Under the pieces are notes generated by a model. The model was not told the DNA's origin. It did not search any database and saw only the letters and a list, made by a program, of their open reading frames with translations. A stretch of DNA of 64,000 nt, taken from assembly GCA_025357635.1 (NCBI GenBank), contig JANXOV010000080.1, positions 1 to 64,000 on the forward strand, given 5' to 3'. The position numbers and the translations under genes were made by a program. Below are positions 43,836-53,102 of this stretch, one piece after another. The stretch is from Pseudomonadota bacterium. GTDB taxonomy: Bacteria > Pseudomonadota > Gammaproteobacteria > Steroidobacterales > Steroidobacteraceae. Numbering within the stretch: position 1 is the first letter of the stretch; each line of letters begins with the position of its first letter.

Positions 43836-44222
43836 GTTTCTTCCGAATTCGATGTGGGTTTGTGAGGCTCTATAATGTCAGCGACGACGCGGTTCGCGGC
43901 CGTTGGAGGCTTTTGGGTCCATGGTGCGGTCTTGCGCTCGTGGGTCTTGACGATCGCAGGGAGAATTTGGAGCTACCGACAGCCCTGGCGGGTTGCTCGT
44001 GCTGCGATCTGATTTAAAGGCAGACTTGACGCTCGGCGGCGGGCCACCAAGAGGAGTTGGGCGGAACTGTTCGGTCATTCAATCGGTGATCATCGGAAAC
44101 TACACAGCATCGACATCATTCACAGGGAACTATGGCATGCCTCAGGAGAATGGATGGCATCTCACCCACTGGCGGCTTGGCAGTCGGTCGAGTTCGCTGT
44201 TTTCAGAAGTCAGGACGGCGCG
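43836..44222. other. stretch without a supported gene
   Basis: About 390 bases between the DUF427 and LecA-like genes. A 66-residue frame on the minus strand and a 70-residue frame on the plus strand exist, but neither has a recognisable pattern or a good ribosome site. Confidence 0.5.
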
Positions 44223-44903
44223 TTAAAAGGCCAGTTTCACCGTGAGCGGATCGGCTGAATTATCAGAGTTCAGGCAATCGTTCATGCCCAGCTGCAGTAC
44301 AGCCGCGTGCTTCGGTACGGCCACGAATTGAGTTGCTGATGTCACCGGGAATGGCTTGCCGACAATCACGCCGTTGGACTTGGTAAACACGCCAACGACC
44401 TGGAATACCCATGTCGGGTAGTTCGATGCATCCATAAAGGCGCTCGGATAGTAAGTTCCACACGCTGGTTGGAAGACATCGTCAGTTGGGGGAAAGCCGA
44501 ATCCTTTCAATCCTTCGCATCCGGTTTGCGGCAGGCCCCCAGCATTGGTGGTGCCGCCCGTACATGCTAACGAAATGTAATCGCCGGACCTTATTCGGTA
44601 GCTCGCCAGCACCACCATGCCCGGCGCAAAGGCATCGCCGCTGGCGGAGTAGACCTTGGTGGGATTCAACGACTGATCCCAGGGGTTGGATCGACCCGAT
44701 ACGACGATGGGCAAAGAGCCGTGAAAGCAACGCGATATAGACTTGACGCCAGCCGATGAAATGACCGGCGAATCCACCGGGTAGCAACGTGCGCTTTCCG
44801 TTTCGCGGGAGTCGCCTCGATCATCGTCATCCGCAATCACGGTCGTGGCAAACAACAATGTAGTAACCGCGACTACTCGAGCAAGTTCTTTGAACATTCT
44901 CAT
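44223..44903 (-). CDS. secreted protein with LecA (PA-IL)-like domain
   Basis: Protein of 226 aa from the ATG giving MRMFKELARVVAVTTLLFATTVIADDDD, which has a signal peptide. The C-terminal half resembles the LecA/PA-IL galactose-lectin sandwich: IRSGDYISLACTGG, PTWVFQVVGVFTKSNGVIVGKPFPVTSATQFVAVP and the end LQLGMNDCLNSDNSADPLTVKL. This parallels the LecA Ca/sugar loop and last strand (ND followed by DN(S/N)). Two Cys pairs occur in the loops. It may bind a carbohydrate outside the cell. The match is by eye. Confidence 0.6.
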   Translation of the reverse strand: MRMFKELARVVAVTTLLFATTVIADDDDRGDSRETESARCYPVDSPVISSAGVKSISRCFHGSLPIVVSGRSNPWDQSLNPTKVYSASGDAFAPGMVVLASYRIRSGDYISLACTGGTTNAGGLPQTGCEGLKGFGFPPTDDVFQPACGTYYPSAFMDASNYPTWVFQVVGVFTKSNGVIVGKPFPVTSATQFVAVPKHAAVLQLGMNDCLNSDNSADPLTVKLAF

Positions 44904-45131
44904 TACCTTGCTGGATTTTGTGAATAGTGATCGATTGCTACATGTTTTTGATTCTGCTCGCATCTGAAGCTTTCGTCAAAACACGCGACATTGAATGTTG
45001 AATTTGGAATGCGCTTCGCGTGGCGGCTAGAAAGACTGGTCAGTGGCGCAGATCGGGAACTGTTTGACCTGTGGAACTGCGCTACCATCACGTTCGTTGC
45101 GCCCGGAGTGTCGGAGCAGTGGAGGAAGGTC

Positions 45132-45545
45132 ATGTCAATTCAGGGTGGATGTCTGTGTAAGGCCGTGCGATACGAGAGCCAGGCGGAGCCGGTGATCACG
45201 CGGGTGTGCTGGTGCCGCGTGTGTCAGTTCGTTGCAGCGGGCAATGCCACGGTCAATGTGTTCTTTCGTACGGAGTCTTTTTCGACGCATGGCGAGACCG
45301 GAGACTTCCGAAGTTTTGCGGATAGTGGAAACATCATTCATCGACAGTTCTGCAGGCAGTGCGGCACTCCGCTGTTCACTTCTGCCGAGGCACGACCCCA
45401 TGTCATTGGCGTACGTGCGGGGACGCTTGATGACCCCGACTTGGTGCAACCTGCGATGACCATCTGGACATCCTCGGCGCCGCGCTGGGCCTGCATTGCC
45501 GAATCGATCCCGCGCGTGGAGCGTCAACCGCCGCCATTGGCTTAG
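45132..45545 (+). CDS. GFA (glutathione-dependent formaldehyde-activating-like) family protein
   Basis: Protein of 137 aa with the zinc cysteines of the GFA/CENP-V fold: GGCLCKAVRY, VCWCRVC and RQFCRQCGTPLF. The ATG giving MSIQGGCLC fits the family start and has a GGAGGAAGG ribosome site. The name derives from a Paracoccus enzyme that may aid formaldehyde-glutathione adduct formation; most members have no known activity. Single gene. Confidence 0.88.
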   Translation: MSIQGGCLCKAVRYESQAEPVITRVCWCRVCQFVAAGNATVNVFFRTESFSTHGETGDFRSFADSGNIIHRQFCRQCGTPLFTSAEARPHVIGVRAGTLDDPDLVQPAMTIWTSSAPRWACIAESIPRVERQPPPLA

Positions 45546-45646
45546 GCAGCGCCGCGTTCTAACGCTGCCCGAGTTCCGCAATGCATTGCTTGGCGGCGCA
45601 TCAAGGCGGTGATCGGGGTGGAGATCAAAGTGTGAGTGGATCTTTA

Positions 45647-45670
45647 CTGTCAATACGTGCGTATTGACAG
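45647..45670. promoter_or_regulatory. perfect 24 bp palindrome, probable operator
   Basis: Two perfect 11 bp arms (CTGTCAATACG and CGTATTGACAG) with a 2-base centre lie 28 bp in front of the ribbon-helix-helix gene at 45699. This size and symmetry fits a repressor site for a dimer of dimers. The likely binder is the RHH protein encoded just downstream. Confidence 0.7.
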
Positions 45671-45698
45671 CGGGGGATTGGTGAATTAGCGTGTATCG

Positions 45699-46190
45699 AT
45701 GAGCCGATCGGCAAAAACCGGACAATTGCAGGTGCGGGTATCCGAGGATCAGAAGGCGGCGATCCAACGGGCGGCAGCGCGCGCGGGAATGGATATGTCG
45801 ACCTACGTGTTAAGCCGTGTATTGTCGGCGCCCGCGGAGCGATTTTCCAAACTGGTACGGGCCGTCCCTGCCAATGAGCGCTATGCGTTGGCGGAACTGA
45901 ACAGTTTCTTGTCCTCATTGACGACCGGGGAATTGCGGGAGGCAGTCGCATCGGGTCCTGGCATCCGATTGTCGGAATACCGATCAAACTATGTGGCGGC
46001 CATGGTGGAGCTGGTCTGCGCGCAGCGGGGCGTGGAAGTCCCGGGCTGGGTGGGTTCCGTTCCGGCGCTTCCCGTGCCCGTTTTCGGATCAAGCTTGCAA
46101 AGCGTCCGGCTGCATCTTTTGATGCATTCACCCGCACCGTTCCGGCGTCGCAACCTGTTCGTCGACGCCAGTGTCGGGGATCAGGTGTAG
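45699..46190 (+). CDS. ribbon-helix-helix DNA-binding protein (antitoxin-like)
   Basis: Protein of 163 aa. The N-terminal 50 residues (GQLQVRVSEDQKAAIQRAAARAGMDMSTYVLSRVLSAP) are an RHH domain of the DUF1778/Arc type. The remaining ~110 residues are a longer helical part than normal antitoxins have, which could bind its partner. It is followed after 4 bases by a nucleotidyltransferase-like gene, and a 24 bp palindrome lies upstream. The pair thus looks like a toxin-antitoxin or other two-gene regulatory system. The antitoxin role is inferred. Confidence 0.7.
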   Translation: MSRSAKTGQLQVRVSEDQKAAIQRAAARAGMDMSTYVLSRVLSAPAERFSKLVRAVPANERYALAELNSFLSSLTTGELREAVASGPGIRLSEYRSNYVAAMVELVCAQRGVEVPGWVGSVPALPVPVFGSSLQSVRLHLLMHSPAPFRRRNLFVDASVGDQV

Positions 46191-46194
46191 GGCG

Positions 46195-46728
46195 ATGCCG
46201 CCGCTGAATCAAAAGGATCTGCGTCGCCTGTTCTCTCTGTTGGATGAGGAATTGGGCAAGGCGGACATCCGCGGGGAATTGTATCTCGTGGGCGGAGCGG
46301 TCATGTGCCTCGCGTACAACGCCCGGCCATCGACACAGAATGTCGATGCGACGTTCAGACCATCCGTGCAGGTTCGAGAAGCGGCAGCGCGGGTGGCGGT
46401 GCGCGCCCGTGTGTCAACGGACTGGCTCAATGACAGCGTCAAAGGCTACCTGAGCGAGCAGGGCGACTTTGCACACTTTCTGCAACTGCCGCACCTGTCG
46501 ATTCTGATTGCAAAGCCCGAGTATCTTCTCGCAATGAAATGCCTCGCGTTTCGGATTGGGGCGGAATTCCACGATGAAGACGACATCCGCTACCTGTTGC
46601 GCAATCTGGATATCCGTCAATACGAAAAGGCAATCGAGGTGATCAGTCGTTACTATCCGACGGAGCGCTTTCCTCAGAAGACGCTGTACGCCCTGGCGGA
46701 ATTGTTGCCGGCACGCAAAGCTCTCTGA
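46195..46728 (+). CDS. DUF6036-type nucleotidyltransferase-like protein
   Basis: Protein of 177 aa. The segment LYLVGGAVMCLAYNARPSTQNVDATFRPS matches the GG(S/A) helix plus DxD-like strand of minimal nucleotidyltransferases in the DUF6036/AbiEii neighbourhood. Here the acidic pair is reduced to N-V-D-A, leaving one clear Asp where two are usual (D-x-D). The rest (HLSILIAKPEYLLAMKCLAFR, DEDDIRYLLRNLDI) fits the helical C-terminal domain. Such proteins can be toxins that modify tRNA or proteins. It has an RHH partner 4 bases upstream. Confidence 0.72.
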   Translation: MPPLNQKDLRRLFSLLDEELGKADIRGELYLVGGAVMCLAYNARPSTQNVDATFRPSVQVREAAARVAVRARVSTDWLNDSVKGYLSEQGDFAHFLQLPHLSILIAKPEYLLAMKCLAFRIGAEFHDEDDIRYLLRNLDIRQYEKAIEVISRYYPTERFPQKTLYALAELLPARKAL

Positions 46729-46740
46729 GCTGCTGCGCCG

Positions 46741-47070
46741 TTAGCCTTTCTTGCGCTTTTGTACCGCGCTTGCCTGACCCCAATTCGCGTCATACCAATC
46801 TCGAAGCCTGGACGCGAAAAGAATGGGCTGCGTGGAGATGACGCCGGTTTCACCCAGTGCGAGCGATTCGCCGACGATACTATTGAGGTATTGAGCGATT
46901 GCGCTGACGCCCGCGCCGGACTCGAGCAGTTGCAGTGTCGGCTGCAGATAATCGTCGTACTCATCGCGCGGCCAATCCGGATCATCCAGCACGCCGATGG
47001 GATCCCATTCGCACCACAGAGCGCGGATCTGCGCCTTGCGTTGCTCGGCCTGTAATGAGGACTTCGCCAT
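46741..47070 (-). CDS. small protein with WDPIGV...DEYD pattern, unknown function
   Basis: Protein of 109 aa. The motif ALWCEWDPIGVLDDPDWPRDEYDDYLQPTLQLLESGAG is typical of small proteins, DUF1871-like, that often occur beside accessory genes or as possible immunity proteins. The basic tail (SAVQKRKKG) is not conserved. It is convergent with the nucleotidyltransferase-like gene, with only 12 bases between stop codons, and divergent from the RraB-like gene. No clear function. Confidence 0.6.
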   Translation of the reverse strand: MAKSSLQAEQRKAQIRALWCEWDPIGVLDDPDWPRDEYDDYLQPTLQLLESGAGVSAIAQYLNSIVGESLALGETGVISTQPILFASRLRDWYDANWGQASAVQKRKKG

Positions 47071-47264
47071 TGCTGTGATCCTTATGTCAACCAGCGAAAC
47101 CGAAGCTTAGCCCCGGTACGACATGCAAAATGCGAACTCCTTCACATTGCCGTCTTAGGTGTTGCATTCTGGCAAGATGTAATCCGATTCCATGGATGTC
47201 GGCATGGGTACCGACAAAGGCAGTTGATAGGCAATGGCACAGCGGCGCAAATTGGACATGCTCT

Positions 47265-47621
47265 ATGAAATATCCGGATGATTCTGACGGTGAGGTTCTG
47301 CGATCAGTCGTCGATGCCGGCGCGGACATGTCGCGCTCAATGATCATTGATTTTGCCGTGGTCGCTGCGGATGAACGCGCGGCACGTGCCATCGCAGACC
47401 TTGTCGCCGATCAGGGCTTTGATCCGTCCCTCTCTGATAACGGTCGCGGCGGCTCGTGGTGCGTGTACTGTTCGAAATCAATGCTTGCGACTTATGAAGG
47501 CGTGGTCGCCGCGCAAGAGCATCTGGGTAAGCTGGTGGCGGGGCACGGGGGTCGCTGCGACGGATGGGCCACCTTTGGGAACGGCGGTCCGTCGCCGGCT
47601 GATTGTCACGATGAGGCTTGA
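47265..47621 (+). CDS. RraB/ribonuclease E inhibitor-like protein
   Basis: Protein of 118 aa from the ATG giving MKYPDDSDGEVLRSVVDAGADMSRSM. It follows the RraB-like pattern: YPxDxDGxVLR, DMSRSMIIDFAVVAADERAARAIADLVADQGF, SWCVYCSKSMLATYEGVVAAQEHL and the GGRCDGWATFGN ending. RraB inhibits RNase E in Escherichia coli; many relatives are stand-alone proteins of uncertain role. Single gene. Confidence 0.78.
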   Translation: MKYPDDSDGEVLRSVVDAGADMSRSMIIDFAVVAADERAARAIADLVADQGFDPSLSDNGRGGSWCVYCSKSMLATYEGVVAAQEHLGKLVAGHGGRCDGWATFGNGGPSPADCHDEA

Positions 47622-47642
47622 ATCCCCTTGTCTGGGCGCTCG

Positions 47643-49853
47643 TCAGCGGGTCAATGCAGCCCGCGATGCGGACAGGATGGGTAAGGTTCGAATGCGCTTG
47701 CCGGTCGCGGCATAAATGGCGTTGACAACCGCTGCGGCGATGGGCGGCACTCCCGGTTCGCCCAGCCCGCCGCGCGGTGCGTGTGAAGCGATGAAGTGCA
47801 CCTCAGTCAGCGGCGAATCCGCCATGCGCGCAACCGGGTGATCGCCGAAGTTTCCCTGCACGACAGCGCCTTTGTCGATGGAGATTTCGCCGTAGAGGGC
47901 CGCGGACAATCCAAACACGATGCCGCCTTCTATTTGTGCCGCGCCCGAATCAGGATTGACGACATCACCGCAGTCCACCGCGGCCACGACGCGATGTACT
48001 TTGAATCCGCCGTCGCTGAATGCCTCTACTTCGGCAACTTCACACACGATGCTGCCAAAACTTTCAACGAGGGCGATGCCGCGCGCGCGACCCGCAGCGA
48101 GCGGCGTGCCCCACCCGGATTTCTCAGCCGCCAATTCCAGCGCTGCTTTGTGACGTGGCTTGTCGATGAGCAATGCGCGGCGAAATTCAAAGGGATCTTG
48201 TCTGGCTGCATGCGCCAGCTCGTCGATGAAAGATTCGGTGAAGAATCCATGCTGCGAGTGATCCACCGAACGCCATGAGCCCAGGCGTACATGCGTGCTC
48301 ACATCGCTGCGTGAAATGGCTTGATTCGCAATCGCATACGGCAGCTCCGCCGCCTCCTCACCCGCTTCGCCGCTGAAGCGGGCCGCCCACACCTGTAGTT
48401 TGCCGGCGGCATCGATGCCGCCTTGATAGCGGCCAAGCGCCGCGCTGCGGTAATAGTCATGGCGCAGATCTTCTTCGCGGCTCCAGATGAGTTTTACCGG
48501 TTTGGGCGAGACAGCCTGCGCGACCCGCACGGCCTGATCAACGAAATCCAGATTACCGGGCAAGCGGCGGCCAAATCCACCGCCCAGTGGCAAGTTGTGT
48601 ACGGTCACCTGCTTCGCACCAAGGCCTGCGGCTTGCGCCGCGACTTTCCGCGCGTTCAGGGGATCTTGTGTGCCTGCCCACACCTCGCACTGCTTATCGC
48701 TGAGGCGCGCGGTGGCGTTCATGGGCTCCATCGTGGCGTGGGCAAGATACGGCACGCGATACTCGGCGGAAACTCTGATCGCAGCCCTGTCCAGCGCGTC
48801 AGCCCCGGCGCCTTTACGGACGACCTTCTTGCCGGTTCCTTTGCCGAGCGCATCGGCAAACTTCTGGAAAATGGCTTCGCTGGTTACCGATTCATTGCCG
48901 CCGGCGTCGAACACCGGTTGCAACGCATTCAATGCCTGCTGGGCCCGCCAGTAGCCGTCCGCGACGACGGCCACTGCATCGGCAAGCGGCACGACTTTTA
49001 CCACGCCAGGCATCGACAGGGCGGGTGCGCCATCAACCGACAGCAGCCGGCCGCCAAACACGGGGGCGGCTTTGATCGCCGCGTACAGCATCCCGGGCAG
49101 TTGCACATCCAACCCGTACGTGGTGGCGCCGTTGACCTTGTTGGGAATATCAAAGCGTGGCTTGGGCGTACCGATAATCGTGAACGACTCGCGTGCCTTC
49201 AACGCAGGATGTGCCGGCACATCGAGTAACGCGGCGTCGCTTGCCAGCTCGCCGTAACTTGCGCGCTTGCCAGAGGCGGAATGCTCAATATACGAAAGCC
49301 TGGCGACACATTCACCGGCGGGCACACTCCAGCGGGCCGCCGCCGCCTGCAACACCAGGTGCCGGGCGCTGGCGCCGGCGATGCGCATGCCGAATTCACC
49401 GGTGAAGCGAATGCTGGCGCTACCGCCGGTCACTTGCAGGTCCATCCAATCGGCCACTTTATAGGTGAGGTGATTCAGGCCGCGCAACATGGCCGGTGGT
49501 GGATCGCCAGCGCCCAGGCCGAAGCCGCGCACCATGTAACCGGCGGCAAACTCATCCGATGCCGCTGCTTCTTCGACGCGGACGGTGGCCCACTCAGCCT
49601 CAAGTTCCTCGGCCAACATCATTGCCAATCCGGTTTGGGAACCTTGGCCCATTTCACAATGAGGCACGACCACGGTGACGGTGTTATCCGGGGCGAGCGT
49701 GATCCAGGTGGTGAGTCGCACACGATTGGCCTCGGCAGGCGGCGCGAGCCGCAGGCGATTGGGGGCGAGCACGAACTCGCCGATGCCAATGGCCAGGCCG
49801 CCGCCGAGTACGCCGCCTGCAGCGATGAACGAACGCCGCGTCCACTTGTTCAC
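47643..49853 (-). CDS. IorB-like molybdopterin oxidase, large subunit
   Basis: Protein of about 736 aa of the xanthine oxidase family. It starts with a twin-arginine signal ([30 protein letters not shown]). The molybdopterin-binding domain shows [19 protein letters not shown], the phrase [11 protein letters not shown], and the active-site region with [18 protein letters not shown] containing the catalytic Glu. It matches the isoquinoline 1-oxidoreductase beta subunit group, which oxidises aldehydes and N-heterocycles in the periplasm. I chose GTG 49853 because it overlaps the stop of the small subunit by 4 bases (GTGA) and gives the signal peptide. Confidence 0.85.
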   Translation of the reverse strand: MNKWTRRSFIAAGGVLGGGLAIGIGEFVLAPNRLRLAPPAEANRVRLTTWITLAPDNTVTVVVPHCEMGQGSQTGLAMMLAEELEAEWATVRVEEAAASDEFAAGYMVRGFGLGAGDPPPAMLRGLNHLTYKVADWMDLQVTGGSASIRFTGEFGMRIAGASARHLVLQAAAARWSVPAGECVARLSYIEHSASGKRASYGELASDAALLDVPAHPALKARESFTIIGTPKPRFDIPNKVNGATTYGLDVQLPGMLYAAIKAAPVFGGRLLSVDGAPALSMPGVVKVVPLADAVAVVADGYWRAQQALNALQPVFDAGGNESVTSEAIFQKFADALGKGTGKKVVRKGAGADALDRAAIRVSAEYRVPYLAHATMEPMNATARLSDKQCEVWAGTQDPLNARKVAAQAAGLGAKQVTVHNLPLGGGFGRRLPGNLDFVDQAVRVAQAVSPKPVKLIWSREEDLRHDYYRSAALGRYQGGIDAAGKLQVWAARFSGEAGEEAAELPYAIANQAISRSDVSTHVRLGSWRSVDHSQHGFFTESFIDELAHAARQDPFEFRRALLIDKPRHKAALELAAEKSGWGTPLAAGRARGIALVESFGSIVCEVAEVEAFSDGGFKVHRVVAAVDCGDVVNPDSGAAQIEGGIVFGLSAALYGEISIDKGAVVQGNFGDHPVARMADSPLTEVHFIASHAPRGGLGEPGVPPIAAAVVNAIYAATGKRIRTLPILSASRAALTR

Positions 49854-50317
49854 GGCATGCTCCCGTCTTGCGTCGCGACTGCATGAATCGCAGCGCGAAC
49901 GCGTTGGTAAGTTCCGCAGCGGCAAATGTTGGTGATATACGCGTCAATCTGCGCATCGGTGGGATTGGGATTGACAGCCAGCAAGGCTGCCACCGCCATG
50001 ATCATGCCGGATTGGCAATAGCCACACTGCGGCACTTGGTGCGCAACCCATGCAGCTTGAACGGCATGCAACCCGTCACCCGCAGAGAGCCCTTCGATGG
50101 TCGTCACCTTGGCGCCGTTGGCGGCTCGCAAGGGCAACACGCACGAGCGGACAGGTTGCCCGTCCAGATGTACGGTGCACGCGCCGCATGAGCCAATGCC
50201 ACAACCAAATTTGCTCCCCGTGAGACCGAGGTTTTCACGTAACACCCACAGAAGGGGCGTTTCTGGATCGACCTCCAGCGTTACCGCGCGGCCGTTGACG
50301 GCGAGCGAGATGGCCAT
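49850..50317 (-). CDS. IorA-like [2Fe-2S] subunit
   Basis: Protein of 155 aa with two [2Fe-2S] domains: [16 protein letters not shown] plus RSCVLPL, then [11 protein letters not shown] and [14 protein letters not shown]. It is the electron-transfer partner of the large subunit encoded downstream, and both should be co-exported. The complete ferredoxin-like and helical domains are present. Divergent from the TonB-dependent receptor gene, with about 220 bp between them for both promoters. Confidence 0.9.
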   Translation of the reverse strand: MAISLAVNGRAVTLEVDPETPLLWVLRENLGLTGSKFGCGIGSCGACTVHLDGQPVRSCVLPLRAANGAKVTTIEGLSAGDGLHAVQAAWVAHQVPQCGYCQSGMIMAVAALLAVNPNPTDAQIDAYITNICRCGTYQRVRAAIHAVATQDGSMP

Positions 50318-50534
50318 GGCGTGGTCTCGTGATGCGAACGGCCTATCATTGAATCGGAATCGGTTAAATGAAACAAGGGCGCTCTGAGCGGCGCGTGCCG
50401 TTGTTAACGGGCATCAAGATACCGCCGGCAGGGGGTGCAGGAGTGGCCGGAAGAGGGTTAGACTCCGACAGTAGAACAATGATCGCCGGGCGCCCGCATA
50501 TGTAGCGTCTGGGCAACAACAGAGGGAGCAGACC

Positions 50535-53051
50535 ATGAAGACTTCGATCCGTGTGGTGTTGTTAGTCGCTGCGACGTTCAGCGCAGCCGTGGCGATGGCC
50601 CAGGAAACGAGCGCACTCGAGGAGATCGTGGTCACCGCCTCCAAGCGCGAGCAGACCCTGAGCGACATACCGTCGGCGATCAGCGTAACCACGGCCGACA
50701 CGCTCGAAAAAGCGCACATCACCGACATCCTTGACCTGCACACGGCGGTGCCGTCGCTGCGCACCTCGCAGCTGCAGACCTCGACACAGACGAACTTCAT
50801 CATCCGCGGCTTTGGCAATGGCGCGAACAACCCGGGCATCGAGTCCTCCGTGGGCGTGTTCATTGACGGTGTGTACCGATCGCGGTCTGCGTCCCAGATA
50901 GGGGATCTCGTCGATGTGCAGCGGATCGAAGTGCTGCGTGGCCCGCAGAGCACCCTCTTCGGCCAGAACGCCTCCGTGGGTGTCATCAGTGTGGTCACCA
51001 AGAAGCCTTCGTTTACGCCGACCGGGTCGATCGAGGTCGGTTTCGGCAACTACAGCGCCAAGTCGGTGCGCGCAGGCTACTCGGGTCCGGTTTCCGATCG
51101 CGTGGCTTTCAGTCTCTCCGGCAACTACAACGAACGCGACGGCTACTTCAAGAACCTGACCGACGGACAGAGCCTCAACGATCGCAAGCGCTGGGACCTG
51201 CGCGGGCAATTACTTTTTCAGGCCACGGAAGACCTGTCGTTTCGACTGATCGCAGATGTCAGCAACATCGACGAGCGTTGCTGCGGCGTCGTCAACCTGC
51301 AGAACGGACCGACGGGCGCGCTCATCACTCAGATCGGCGGCCAGATTTACACCGGCGATCCGTTCGACCGCCGCGGTTACATCAACAAGAACCCCTACAA
51401 CCGCGTTGACAACAACGGCGTGTCGCTGCAGGTGGACTGGAAACGCGGCCCCTTGACGGTGACGTCGATCACGGCCAAGCGCAACCAGAAAGCGAAGTTC
51501 GACTACGATGCGGATTTCACCAGCGCCGACATCCTCGCGACGAATCTCAACGACTCGCACATCGACACCTTCACGCAGGAACTGCGCCTGGCATTCGATA
51601 ATGACGGCCCTGTGACCGGGCTGCTCGGCGGATACTATTTCAATGAGCACGTCCGCTATTCCAATTCGCTTGCCTGGGGCAGCTCGATCCGCCCGTACGC
51701 GACCGGTCTCATTTTCGCGCAGACAGGCAGCCTCAATGTACTCAACGGCCTGGAGGTGGCCCTCGGTCTGCCGCCGGGAACTCTCCTCGCCGGCGGCCAG
51801 GGACAGGTCATCGACACGCGCCAGGACAACGATTCCTCGACGCTCTTCGGTCAGCTCGACTGGAAGATTGTTGACCGCTTGACGCTTACCGCAGGGGTGG
51901 CCTATACGAAGAACAACAAGGACGTGTCGGTCGCTCAGACCAACACCGATGTGTTCTCATCGCTCAACTTGGTCAACATCGGCTTTGCTGGCGCGTTTGC
52001 CGCATTGACAGGAGGGCAGCCACCGACGCCGGCCAATCTGGCGGCGTTTCCTGCGCAAGCTGGGCTTGCCGACCAGATCAGCGTGACGGGGTGCTCGGCG
52101 ACGAGCCCGCCGCCGTTTTGCAACTCGGCACTCGGCTTGTACCCCTTTCAATTCCTGTCTCCGGTCGTTCCGTTCTCGAATGGTCGTTCGAACGATGGCA
52201 AGGCGACCTATACCGCCCGCCTGGCCTACCAGATCAGCGACGGCATCAAGGTCTACGGCGGTGTCTCGACGGGCTTCAAGGCGACCTCCTGGAACCTGTC
52301 GCGTGATACGCGACCCGTGCAGCCGGTGCCCGGCGATCGTTCTCCGCTCGGCCTCGCTGCGAATCCTTACTACGGCCGCTACGGCACGCGCTTCGCAGGG
52401 CCAGAAGAATCCACAGTGTACGAGATTGGATTTAAGGGTAAATGGTCGCAGGCCGCGCTCAACATCGCGGTGTTCGACGAGGAGATCAAGGACTTTCAGT
52501 CCAACACCTTCCTCGGGACGGGTTTCGGCCTGCTCAATGCCGGCAAGCAGTCGGTCAAGGGCGCCGAGCTCGACCTGCTGTACGCACCGACGGAGCATTT
52601 GGAACTGTCGTTCGCAGGAACCTACCTGGATCCAAAATACGATTCGTTTGTCCTGGGGCCGGCGGTGCAGAACCTGCCGAGCGACCCCTCAACCACTAAC
52701 CTGACCGGCACCAAGCCTGCCGGCATTTCATCAGTGACCTACGTGATCGCCGGAACCTACAAGTGGTCATTCGGGAACTTTGCAGCTTTCGTGCGTGCAG
52801 ACTTTGACCATGAGAGCAACGTGACGGTGATCGAGAACGTGCCGTCAGGCGTCGCCTCGCGCAAGGTCGATACGCTGAATCTGAGTGCCGGTGTCTCAAG
52901 AGGCGGCTGGGATCTGAGCGTGTGGGCGCGCAATTTGACTGATGACGATTACCTGATCAGCGCGTTCCCGTCGGTGGCGCAGTTCGGCAGCTATTCGGGG
53001 TATCCGAGTCAGCCACGAACGTTTGGCGTCATCGTGCGCAAGAGCTTCTGA
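50535..53051 (+). CDS. TonB-dependent outer membrane receptor
   Basis: Protein of 838 aa. Signal peptide (ending AVAMAQ), a TonB box region (LEEIVVTASKREQTLSDIPSAISV), the plug with IIRGFGNGANNPGIESSVGVFIDGVYRSRSAS and VLRGPQSTLFGQNASVGVISVVTKKP, then a 22-strand barrel ending in FGVIVRKSF with terminal Phe. It takes up scarce nutrients through the outer membrane, driven by TonB. The group without siderophore-specific signs often imports aromatic or plant-derived compounds. It is followed by a Rieske oxygenase after 51 bases, probably its catabolic partner. Confidence 0.92.
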   Translation: MKTSIRVVLLVAATFSAAVAMAQETSALEEIVVTASKREQTLSDIPSAISVTTADTLEKAHITDILDLHTAVPSLRTSQLQTSTQTNFIIRGFGNGANNPGIESSVGVFIDGVYRSRSASQIGDLVDVQRIEVLRGPQSTLFGQNASVGVISVVTKKPSFTPTGSIEVGFGNYSAKSVRAGYSGPVSDRVAFSLSGNYNERDGYFKNLTDGQSLNDRKRWDLRGQLLFQATEDLSFRLIADVSNIDERCCGVVNLQNGPTGALITQIGGQIYTGDPFDRRGYINKNPYNRVDNNGVSLQVDWKRGPLTVTSITAKRNQKAKFDYDADFTSADILATNLNDSHIDTFTQELRLAFDNDGPVTGLLGGYYFNEHVRYSNSLAWGSSIRPYATGLIFAQTGSLNVLNGLEVALGLPPGTLLAGGQGQVIDTRQDNDSSTLFGQLDWKIVDRLTLTAGVAYTKNNKDVSVAQTNTDVFSSLNLVNIGFAGAFAALTGGQPPTPANLAAFPAQAGLADQISVTGCSATSPPPFCNSALGLYPFQFLSPVVPFSNGRSNDGKATYTARLAYQISDGIKVYGGVSTGFKATSWNLSRDTRPVQPVPGDRSPLGLAANPYYGRYGTRFAGPEESTVYEIGFKGKWSQAALNIAVFDEEIKDFQSNTFLGTGFGLLNAGKQSVKGAELDLLYAPTEHLELSFAGTYLDPKYDSFVLGPAVQNLPSDPSTTNLTGTKPAGISSVTYVIAGTYKWSFGNFAAFVRADFDHESNVTVIENVPSGVASRKVDTLNLSAGVSRGGWDLSVWARNLTDDDYLISAFPSVAQFGSYSGYPSQPRTFGVIVRKSF

Positions 53052-53102
53052 TCCGGCGGGTCATCCTGCGGACGGCTATTGCGTGCGCGAGGAGGGTCAT
53101 TT

